From Eubacterium sp. (GTDB lineage: Bacteria > Bacillota > Clostridia > Oscillospirales > Acutalibacteraceae), in assembly GCA_017445905.1 (NCBI GenBank), contig JAFSRX010000006.1:1-64000 (forward strand): DNA of 64,000 nt, written 5' to 3'. Shown piece by piece: positions 56,942-64,000 of this stretch. Positions within the stretch are counted from its first letter, which is position 1. Every line of letters begins with the position of its first letter. Under the pieces are notes generated by a model. It was given only the letters and a program-made list of their open reading frames with translations. It had not been told where the DNA came from and searched no databases. The position numbers were made by a program, and so were the translations under genes.

Positions 56942-59056
56942 ATGTCAAAGCTTGTTATTGTTGAGTCGCCTGCAAAGGCTAAAAACATTAAAGGATATCT
57001 CGGAAAGGGATATGATGTTGTTGCGTCAATGGGTCACGTTCGCGATTTACCTGCGGCAAGACTCAGTGTTGATGTCAGCAATGATTTCGCTCCGAAATAT
57101 GCAATAATCAAGGGAAAAGAAAACTTTGTTGAAGATTTAAAGAAAAAGGCGGATAAAGCCGATTATGTTTATCTCGCAACCGACCCCGACCGTGAAGGAG
57201 AGGCTATTTCATGGCACCTTGCATATCTTCTCGGTCTTAAACTCGATGAAAAAAACCGAGTTACTTTTAACGAGATTACAAAATCGGGAGTCCAGAAGGG
57301 AATGGCTTCTCCGAGAGCTATTGATATTGATTTAGTCAACGCTCAGCAGGCTCGCCGTATTCTCGACAGACTTATCGGCTATAAGCTGTCTCCGTTCGTA
57401 AGCCAGAAAATCAGAAGAGGGCTTTCAGCAGGACGTGTTCAGTCAGTTGCGCTTCGCCTTGTTGTCGATAGAGAAAATGAAATAAGAGAGTTTAATCCTG
57501 AGGAATATTGGTCAATCGATGCAAAATTCACCAATCCTCCGGAAAGAAAAACCTTCAACGCCGTTCTTGTAAGCGAACCCGACGGAAACAAGCTCAAGCT
57601 CGGCGAAAAGAACATTGAAAACAAAGAAATGAGCGACAAAATTCTTGCTGATCTTGAAGGCGCAGAATATGTTGTAAGCTCGGTTAAAAAAGGAACAAGA
57701 ACTAAAAAGCCCACTCCTCCCTTCATAACCTCAACTTTGCAGCAGGAAGCATCCCGACGTCTTTCATTTCCAGCAAGAAAAACAATGAAGCTCGCTCAGG
57801 AGATATATGAAGGCGTTGACGTAAGCGGACTCGGAACAGTCGGTCTTATAACCTATATGAGAACTGACTCGCTTCGTATTTCTGAAGAAGCTCGCGCAGC
57901 AGGAACAAAATTCATCAAAGAAAACTACGGCGAGAAATATCTCCCTTCAAAGCCAAGATACTATAAAACAAAGGGCAACGCTCAGGACGGCCACGAGGCA
58001 ATAAGACCCTCAATGCCCGAAGTAACTCCCGAAAGGGTCAAGGGCTCATTGACCACTGACCAGTACAAAATATATAAGCTCGTATGGGAGCGCTTCATCG
58101 CTTCTCTTATGGAAAGCTGTTTGCAGGAAACAATCAAGATTGAAATAGACGCAAAGGGCTATGTTTTCAGCGCAACGGGCTATTCGGTTAAATTTGATGG
58201 ATTCACCGCTCTTTATGAGGAAAAAACCGACGATTTATCGAAATCTGCCTCAGAAGCACCGCTTCCCCCTGTTGCAAAGGGTGATGTTTTAAGACTTAAA
58301 TCACTCCTCGGCAACCAGCATTTCACTCAGCCGCCTGCAAGATTTACTGAAGCATCTCTTATCAAGGCGCTTGAGGAAAACGGCGTTGGCAGGCCGTCAA
58401 CCTATGTAACAATAACTTCAACCATTCTTTCAAAGGAATATGTTGAAAGAAAGGGCAAGCAGTTTGTTCCGACAGAGCTCGGTGAGGCTGTAACAAATCT
58501 CCTCAAGGATAAGCTTCCGAACATTGTTAATGTTAAATATACTTCAAAGATGGAAGACGACCTTGATAAAATCGACTCGGGCGATAAGAATTATATTGAT
58601 ATGATAAGGCTCTATTTCAACGATTTTGAAGAGCCGCTTGAAAAAGCAAAGAAGGAAATGCAGGGAGTTAAGATTAAACTCACCGAAGAAGAAACCGACG
58701 TTGTCTGCGAAAAATGCGGAAGAAATATGATTGTTAAAGTCGGAAGATTCGGAAAATTCCTCGCTTGTCCGGGTTATCCTGAATGTAAGAATACAAAGCC
58801 CCTTGTTCTTAAAACAAACGCAAAATGCCCTGAATGCGGCGGCGATGTTATTGAGAAGAAGACGAAGAGGGGAACTTCGTTCTACGGCTGTTCAAACTAT
58901 CCTAAGTGTAACTTTATGACCTGGGATATGCCGACTGACGAGGTTTGCGAAAAATGTGGAAAATCGCTGTTTCGAAAGAAGGGCGGAGTTTTATACTGCC
59001 CCGATACAGAAGGCTGCGGTTTCACAAAATCAACAAGAAAGAAAAAAGAAGATTAA
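56942..59056 (+). CDS. topA: DNA topoisomerase I
   Basis: 704 residues. Toprim domain (KLVIVESPAKAKNIKGYLG, DPDREGEAISWHL), active-site Tyr in GLITYMRTDSLRIS, and three C-terminal four-Cys zinc ribbons (CEKCGRNM...CPGYPEC, CPECGGDV...CSNYPKC, CEKCGKSL...C). Relaxes negative supercoils. Length is normal for Bacillota. Confidence 0.96.
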   Translation: MSKLVIVESPAKAKNIKGYLGKGYDVVASMGHVRDLPAARLSVDVSNDFAPKYAIIKGKENFVEDLKKKADKADYVYLATDPDREGEAISWHLAYLLGLKLDEKNRVTFNEITKSGVQKGMASPRAIDIDLVNAQQARRILDRLIGYKLSPFVSQKIRRGLSAGRVQSVALRLVVDRENEIREFNPEEYWSIDAKFTNPPERKTFNAVLVSEPDGNKLKLGEKNIENKEMSDKILADLEGAEYVVSSVKKGTRTKKPTPPFITSTLQQEASRRLSFPARKTMKLAQEIYEGVDVSGLGTVGLITYMRTDSLRISEEARAAGTKFIKENYGEKYLPSKPRYYKTKGNAQDGHEAIRPSMPEVTPERVKGSLTTDQYKIYKLVWERFIASLMESCLQETIKIEIDAKGYVFSATGYSVKFDGFTALYEEKTDDLSKSASEAPLPPVAKGDVLRLKSLLGNQHFTQPPARFTEASLIKALEENGVGRPSTYVTITSTILSKEYVERKGKQFVPTELGEAVTNLLKDKLPNIVNVKYTSKMEDDLDKIDSGDKNYIDMIRLYFNDFEEPLEKAKKEMQGVKIKLTEEETDVVCEKCGRNMIVKVGRFGKFLACPGYPECKNTKPLVLKTNAKCPECGGDVIEKKTKRGTSFYGCSNYPKCNFMTWDMPTDEVCEKCGKSLFRKKGGVLYCPDTEGCGFTKSTRKKKED

Positions 59057-59062
59057 TCCAGT

Positions 59063-60355
59063 ATGAAATTTACCGTTGTCGGCGCAGGACTTGCTGGCGT
59101 TGAAGCCGCCTGGCAGATTGCAAATGCAGGATATAAAGTAAGGCTTATTGAAATGAAGCCCGTTAAGTTTTCTCCTGCTCACAAAAGTGAATATTTTGCA
59201 GAGCTTGTATGTTCGAATTCTCTTAAAGCATCGAGAATTGAAAGCGCCGCAGGTCTTCTTAAAGAAGAGATGTTCCGCCTCGGCTCGCTTACAGTTGCAA
59301 CTGCAAGAAAATATGCTGTTCCTGCGGGAGGAGCACTGGCGGTTGACAGAGTTTTATTCTCACAGGCTATAACTGAAAGCATAAAAAATCACCCGAATAT
59401 CGAAATTGAAAACAGAGTATATGACAAAATCAAAAAAGAGGACGATGAAATACTCATTATCGCAACAGGTCCATTAACGGAGGGCGCACTCTTTGATGAA
59501 ATAAAAAAGCTCTGCGGTGATTATCTCTCGTTTTATGATGCCGCTGCGCCGATAGTAACTGCCGAGAGTATTGATATGAGCAAGGCTTTTTCCGCTTCCC
59601 GTTATGATAGAGGCGGTGAGGATGACTATATCAACTGCCCGTTTAATAAAGAGGAGTATGAAAGTTTTATTGAAGAGTTGATTAACGCCGAGGGCGCAGT
59701 TGTTCACGACTTTGATGTCTATGAGGGCTGTATGCCAATAGAAAAACTCGCCAAAAGAGGAAAGGACGCTCCCCGTTTCGGACCGATGAAGCCCGTTGGA
59801 CTTGTTAACCCGAACACAGGACACAGACCCTGGGCGTGCGTTCAGCTTCGACGTGAAAACAGCAGGGGAACAATGTTTAATCTTGTCGGCTTTCAGACAA
59901 ATCTGAAATTTGGTGAGCAAAAAAGAGTTTTTTCAATGATTCCCGCTCTTGAAAATGCGGAGTTTGTTCGCTACGGCGTTATGCATCGAAACTCTTTTAT
60001 AAATTCACCCAAGGTTTTAAACAGCGATTATTCGCTTAAGAGCAATGATAGGATATTTTTTGCAGGTCAGATAACAGGAGTTGAGGGCTATATGGAGTCC
60101 GCCGCTTCGGGAATTATGGCAGGAATTAATGCATTAAGAAGAAGCGATGGCAAAGAAAGTTTAGTTCTTCCCACTCAAACGATGATTGGCGCACTGACTG
60201 ATTATATCAGCGATGAAAGTGTTACAAATTTTCAGCCGATGGGTGCAAATTTCGGAATTCTTCCTGCAATCGAGCCTAAGATAAGAGATAAAAAAGAACG
60301 CTATAGGGCTCTTGCCGAGCGTTCACTGAATGAACTTAACGAGATGTTGAAATGA
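59063..60355 (+). CDS. trmFO: tRNA (uracil54-C5) methyltransferase, folate-dependent
   Basis: 430 residues. FAD-binding VVGAGLAGVEAAWQIANAG at the N-terminus, then MKPVKFSPAHKSEYFAELVCSNSLK (family motif with the catalytic Cys), and FAGQITGVEGYMESAASG near the end. Makes m5U54 in the T-loop with methylene-tetrahydrofolate. 6 bases after topA, as in Bacillus; ends with ATGA overlap into plsX. Confidence 0.95.
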   Translation: MKFTVVGAGLAGVEAAWQIANAGYKVRLIEMKPVKFSPAHKSEYFAELVCSNSLKASRIESAAGLLKEEMFRLGSLTVATARKYAVPAGGALAVDRVLFSQAITESIKNHPNIEIENRVYDKIKKEDDEILIIATGPLTEGALFDEIKKLCGDYLSFYDAAAPIVTAESIDMSKAFSASRYDRGGEDDYINCPFNKEEYESFIEELINAEGAVVHDFDVYEGCMPIEKLAKRGKDAPRFGPMKPVGLVNPNTGHRPWACVQLRRENSRGTMFNLVGFQTNLKFGEQKRVFSMIPALENAEFVRYGVMHRNSFINSPKVLNSDYSLKSNDRIFFAGQITGVEGYMESAASGIMAGINALRRSDGKESLVLPTQTMIGALTDYISDESVTNFQPMGANFGILPAIEPKIRDKKERYRALAERSLNELNEMLK

Positions 60356-61368
60356 AAATCATAGTTGACGCAATGGGCGGCGACAATGCTCCGCTTGAAA
60401 TAATCAAAGGCGCAATGCTCGCTGTTGATGAATTCGATATTGATGAAATAATCTTCACAGGCGATGAAAAGAAGATTATTGCCTGTGCAAAAGAGAATAA
60501 TATAACGCTTGAAAATTCAAGAATTGTTAACTGCACCGATGAAATAGCAATGTGTGATGATCCAACCTCAGTTCTCAGAGAAAAGCCCGATTCTTCAATG
60601 GCAGTCGGTTTCAGGCTGCTTAGCGACGGCGAGGGCGATGCGTTTGTAAGTGCAGGAAATACAGGGGCGATAACAGTTGGCGCAACACTTATAACGAAGA
60701 GAATAAAGGGCGTTAAGCGACCCGCTATTGCTTCAATAATGCCCAGCGCCGAAAAGCCGTTTTTACTTATGGACTGCGGGGCAAATGCTGAATGCAGAGC
60801 TGAGTTTTTGTATCAGTTCGGACTTATGGGCTCGGTGTATATGAAAAACATAATGAAATATGAAGATCCCACTGTTGCACTTGCGAATAACGGAAGTGAG
60901 GAAACAAAGGGAAATGCGCTTGTTAAAGAGGCGTATGAGCTTATGAAGAGCGCACCGTATAATTTTATCGGTAACATTGAGGGACGACAGATACCCTTCG
61001 GTGATGCCGATGTTGTTGTTGCCGACGGTTTTACCGGAAATCTTATTCTTAAAACATATGAAGGCGCTGCAAAGGTTCTTATGAACTCAGTTAAAAAGGC
61101 GTTTTATAAAAATACTCTCTCAAAGCTATCATACCTCGGAGTTAAAAGCGGATTTGATGAGATGAAAACTCAGTTTGATTATAAGGAATACGGCGGAGCG
61201 GTTATGCTCGGAGTTAAAAAGCCTGTTATAAAGGCTCACGGTTCGGCGGACGCGCGCACCTTTAAAAATGCAATCAAACAGGCGGTTTGGTTTTTGCAGA
61301 CCGACCTGATAGAAAAAATAGAAGAAGAGCTTAAAGATGAAAATAAAAACACTTCAGGAAAAAATTGA
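60352..61368 (+). CDS. plsX: Phosphate acyltransferase PlsX
   Basis: 338 residues. IVDAMGGDNAPLEIIKGA, SAGNTGAITVGATLI and VADGFTGNLILKTYEG are the family motifs. Converts acyl-ACP to acyl-phosphate for PlsY, starting phospholipid synthesis. In Bacillus fapR precedes it and fabD-fabG-acpP follow; here it lies directly between trmFO and rnc, with 4 and 32 bases of overlap. Confidence 0.95.
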   Translation: MKIIVDAMGGDNAPLEIIKGAMLAVDEFDIDEIIFTGDEKKIIACAKENNITLENSRIVNCTDEIAMCDDPTSVLREKPDSSMAVGFRLLSDGEGDAFVSAGNTGAITVGATLITKRIKGVKRPAIASIMPSAEKPFLLMDCGANAECRAEFLYQFGLMGSVYMKNIMKYEDPTVALANNGSEETKGNALVKEAYELMKSAPYNFIGNIEGRQIPFGDADVVVADGFTGNLILKTYEGAAKVLMNSVKKAFYKNTLSKLSYLGVKSGFDEMKTQFDYKEYGGAVMLGVKKPVIKAHGSADARTFKNAIKQAVWFLQTDLIEKIEEELKDENKNTSGKN

Positions 61369-62020
61369 ATATAGCTTTAAAAATATTTCGTTTCTTGAAG
61401 AAGCGCTGACTCATTCAAGTTATGCCAATGAACAGCAGGGGAATACTCCGTATAATGAGAGAATGGAATTTCTCGGCGATGCAGTTTTATCTTTTGTTTC
61501 AGCGCAGTATCTTTATGAAAAATATCCCGATATGCCCGAGGGCAGACTTTCAAAGCTGCGCTCCTCACTTGTATGTACTCAGTCGCTTTCAAGTTTTGCA
61601 AAAGAGATTGATTTAGGAAGCTGTCTGAGAATGGGCAAGGGTGAAACCGCATCCGGCGGAGCTTCAAGACCCTCTGTTTTAGAGGATGCGTTTGAAGCGC
61701 TCATCGCTGCGATATATCTCGATGGGGGAATTGAACAGGCGAGAAAATTTATTCTTCATTTTCTTTCCCGCGAGGTTGAAAATCATCACTCGAATTTCAA
61801 GGATTATAAATCGCTTTTGCAGGAAATAATCCAGCAAAACCCAGATGAACGACTCAGCTATGCAGTAATCAATACAAGCGGACCCGATCATGATAAGCGC
61901 TTTGAGGTTGAACTCAGACTCAATTCAAATGTTATCGGAAAGGGAATAGGAACAAGCAAGAAAAACGCTGAGCAAGAGGCTGCAAGACAGGCACTTGAGC
62001 TAATGGGAGTGCAGATATGA
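61337..62020 (+). CDS. rnc: Ribonuclease III
   Basis: 227 residues. Catalytic signature ERMEFLGDAVLSFVSAQYLY (about 41-60), second acidic set in LEDAFEALIAAIYLDGG, and a C-terminal dsRNA-binding domain (SKKNAEQEAARQALELM). Processes rRNA precursors. The start lies within the end of plsX; the acpP gene often found before rnc is missing. Confidence 0.95.
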   Translation: MKIKTLQEKIEYSFKNISFLEEALTHSSYANEQQGNTPYNERMEFLGDAVLSFVSAQYLYEKYPDMPEGRLSKLRSSLVCTQSLSSFAKEIDLGSCLRMGKGETASGGASRPSVLEDAFEALIAAIYLDGGIEQARKFILHFLSREVENHHSNFKDYKSLLQEIIQQNPDERLSYAVINTSGPDHDKRFEVELRLNSNVIGKGIGTSKKNAEQEAARQALELMGVQI

Positions 62021-62991
62021 AAAAAGGGAATATAAGTATTTTTGTGCCACATCTCGGCTGTCCTCAGCAATGCTCCTTCTGTAATCAGAAAACAATAACG
62101 GGCAAGGAAAAACAGCCAACACCCGATGATGTCAGACAAGCTGTTGAAACCGCACTGAAAAGGAAGGAATATGAATATGAAATTGCCTTTTTTGGCGGCT
62201 CGTTTACAGCGATTGACAGGGACTATATGAAAAGCCTGCTTGAAGCGGCAAGCGAATATGTTAAAAGCAAAAAGGTCGGCGGAATACGCATTTCAACCCG
62301 TCCCGATTTTATTGACGAAGAAATACTTGCTCTTTTAAAAGAATACGGTGTAACTTCAATCGAACTCGGCGCTCAGAGTATGGATGATGAAGTTCTTTCA
62401 GCTAATCTCAGAGGTCACACCTCAAAGGATGTTGAAAACGCTTCAGAACTGATAAAGGAAAACGGCTTTGAGCTCGGACTTCAGATGATGACGGGGCTTT
62501 ATAAAGATACTGATGAAAAGGCGATTGAAACTGCAAAAAAACTTATTAAACTATCCCCAAAAACGGTTAGAATTTATCCTACCGTTGTTTTAAAAAACAC
62601 ATATCTTGCAGATCTTTTTGAAAAAGAGATATATATTCCTCAAAACGTTGATGACGCAGCCGAGCTTTGCACAAAGCTGCTTCCTATGTTTGAAGAGGCG
62701 GGGATTAAGGTTATCCGTCTTGGGCTTCATGCCTCCGAGGATATTAAAAGAAATATGGTTGCAGGAGCTTACCACGATTCCTTCGGTGAAATCGTTGAAT
62801 CAAGAAAAATGCTCAATAAAATTCTTGAGTATCCGCCTGCAAGCTATGAGATACTTGTTAACCCCAGAAGCGTATCAAAGCTAAAGGGAAATCAAAAAAG
62901 AAATATCTACTTTCTCATTGAAGAAGGTTATAACATAAAAATAACTCAAAACGACAAAATTGCCGTTGATGAGATTAAAATCATAAAGTAA
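62017..62991 (+). CDS. Radical SAM protein, Elp3-like
   Basis: 324 residues. The cluster-binding CPQQCSFC (C-x3-C-x2-C) near residue 15 and FFGGSFTAID identify an Elp3/B12-less radical SAM enzyme; RISTRPDFI and IELGAQSMDDEVL agree. A C-terminal extension resembles the Elp3 HAT region only remotely and no acetyltransferase motif is clear. It often lies between rnc and smc in Clostridia; function uncertain, possibly RNA modification. ATGA overlap with rnc. Confidence 0.85.
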   Translation: MKKGNISIFVPHLGCPQQCSFCNQKTITGKEKQPTPDDVRQAVETALKRKEYEYEIAFFGGSFTAIDRDYMKSLLEAASEYVKSKKVGGIRISTRPDFIDEEILALLKEYGVTSIELGAQSMDDEVLSANLRGHTSKDVENASELIKENGFELGLQMMTGLYKDTDEKAIETAKKLIKLSPKTVRIYPTVVLKNTYLADLFEKEIYIPQNVDDAAELCTKLLPMFEEAGIKVIRLGLHASEDIKRNMVAGAYHDSFGEIVESRKMLNKILEYPPASYEILVNPRSVSKLKGNQKRNIYFLIEEGYNIKITQNDKIAVDEIKIIK

Positions 62992-63001
62992 GGTAAAATT
63001 T

Positions 63002-64000
63002 ATGCTTTTAAGAACACTTGAAATGCAGGGATTCAAGTCCTTCCCTGACAAAACAGAATTGAATTTCGGAAAGGGAATAACCGCCGTTGTCGGACCTAAC
63101 GGATCGGGAAAAAGTAATATTTCCGATGCTGTTCGCTGGGTTCTCGGTGAAACGAGCACAAAATCGCTCCGTGGCTCAAAAATGGAGGACGTTATTTTCG
63201 GCGGAACGTCAACGAGAAAACCCCTCGGCTTTGCTCAGGTTGTTTTAACCCTTGATAATTCCGATTCCTCACTTAAAGACAAGGGCGAAATTGTAACCGT
63301 TTCCCGACGTTATTACAGAAGCGGGGAAAGTGAATATAAAATTGACGGTGAAACCGTTCGCCGTAAGGATATCCACGAACTGTTTATGGATACAGGACTC
63401 GGTGCAGACGGCTATTCAATGGTCGGTCAGGGCAGAATTGACTCGATTATTTCTGCTAAAAACGAAGACCGCCGTGAGCTTTTTGAAGAGGCAGCGGGTA
63501 TTTCTCGTTTCCGTCATAAAAGACGTGACAGCGAAAGAAGACTTGAACAGGCTCAGGAAAATTTAGTTCGACTGCTCGATATTCTCGGTGAGCTTGAAGG
63601 TCGCGTTAAACCTCTTAAAACCCAGAGCGAAAAGGCTAAAAAATTCCTTGAATTCAGCGAGGAAAAGAAAACGCTTGAAATCGGCGTATGGCTTAATAAA
63701 ATTAATGCTTTCACAAATAATTTAAGAGAGCAGGAGCATAAACTCGATGCAGCAGGCGCTTCTTATGAAATCTGCGAAAAGGAAATTGAAAAGATAGAAT
63801 GCGACGCTCAGGAGCTCTATAACAAAACCGCAGAGATAAATGCGGTTATTGAGGAATGTCGCGAGGGCTCGGCTCATTTTGAGGAAGAGGTGCTAAAAAA
63901 GGACGGCGAAATTAATGTTCTTTTAACAACTCTCAATCATAATAATGAAACAATTCAGAGACTTCAGGGCGAAATAACCTCAAGCGGAGACACAAGTGCG
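63002..64000 (+). CDS. smc: Chromosome segregation protein SMC (5' part, cut by window end)
   Basis: 333 codons to the window edge, no stop. The start ATG is at 63002, 10 bases after the preceding stop. LEMQGFKSFPDKTELNF and Walker A VVGPNGSGKSNISDAVRWVLGE are diagnostic, followed by GQGRIDSIISAKNEDRRELFEEAAGISRFRHKR (ABC-head Q-loop area) and the beginning of the coiled coil. Forms the condensin ring with ScpA/ScpB. Following genes (ftsY usually) are outside. Confidence 0.95.
   Translation, partial: MLLRTLEMQGFKSFPDKTELNFGKGITAVVGPNGSGKSNISDAVRWVLGETSTKSLRGSKMEDVIFGGTSTRKPLGFAQVVLTLDNSDSSLKDKGEIVTVSRRYYRSGESEYKIDGETVRRKDIHELFMDTGLGADGYSMVGQGRIDSIISAKNEDRRELFEEAAGISRFRHKRRDSERRLEQAQENLVRLLDILGELEGRVKPLKTQSEKAKKFLEFSEEKKTLEIGVWLNKINAFTNNLREQEHKLDAAGASYEICEKEIEKIECDAQELYNKTAEINAVIEECREGSAHFEEEVLKKDGEINVLLTTLNHNNETIQRLQGEITSSGDTSA

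Overview
The window reads as chromosomal DNA of an anaerobic, low-to-moderate GC Bacillota of class Clostridia, most likely an uncultured gut Oscillospirales/Ruminococcaceae-type organism. This rests on the family content (YlxM-Ffh, long HPF, MutS2, YqzL, IreB, a Phe T-box), the oxygen-defence proteins of strict anaerobes (desulfoferrodoxin, rubrerythrin with an N-terminal rubredoxin domain), the Na+-pump decarboxylase subunits, plant-glycan hydrolases (GH51, GH36) and SigA-type promoters close to TTGACA-N17-TATAAT. The species is not identifiable from sequence alone. No phage, transposase, integrase, rRNA or CRISPR was seen.

Layout. 0-10 kb: two tandem GH25 lysozymes (minus strand); an arabinofuranosidase / EEP-hydrolase / small anchored-protein operon; tcdA and a TtcA-like tRNA thiolase; then a small toxin-antitoxin-like pair (AbrB-type DNA-binding protein plus HipA-like kinase) with its own promoter and a palindromic operator. 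10-16 kb: SOR and rubrerythrin, then two divergent polar amino-acid ABC operons, each with a hairpin after the binding-protein gene. 16-29 kb: GH36 alpha-galactosidase, rmuC, MATE exporter, sugar isomerase/oxidoreductase pair, tRNA-Arg(CCG), a large Fe-S flavoprotein with a HypA-like protein, a Trp-rich membrane protein and an FkbM methyltransferase. 29-45 kb: housekeeping blocks CorC-like/phoH/ybeY/era/yqzL/recO/mutS2; oadB-oadG; ylxM-ffh-rpsP-khpA-rimM-trmD; ptsH; uvrC-rsmD-coaD. 45-52 kb: a coiled-coil protein, an ECF S component with an unusual repetitive N-tail, ireB, the T-box-controlled pheST operon, a stretch of seven consecutive hairpins and a 39-residue Cys/Gly membrane peptide. 52-64 kb: GPH sugar symporter, hpf with a structured leader, and trmH-dprA-topA-trmFO-plsX-rnc-radical SAM-smc (smc runs off the end).

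The gaps between genes are unusually rich in dispersed, non-coding repeats. One family shares core blocks in both orientations (12309, 14316, 26116 and others), and three copies of a second carry a 68-base core. Separate MITE-like elements with terminal inverted repeats fill the rsmD-coaD and khpA-rimM gaps exactly. These repeats, the AbrB/HipA-like pair, the hairpin array next to the Cys/Gly peptide and the hpf leader are the least explained parts of the window. All functions are assigned by reading motifs; no database search was run.
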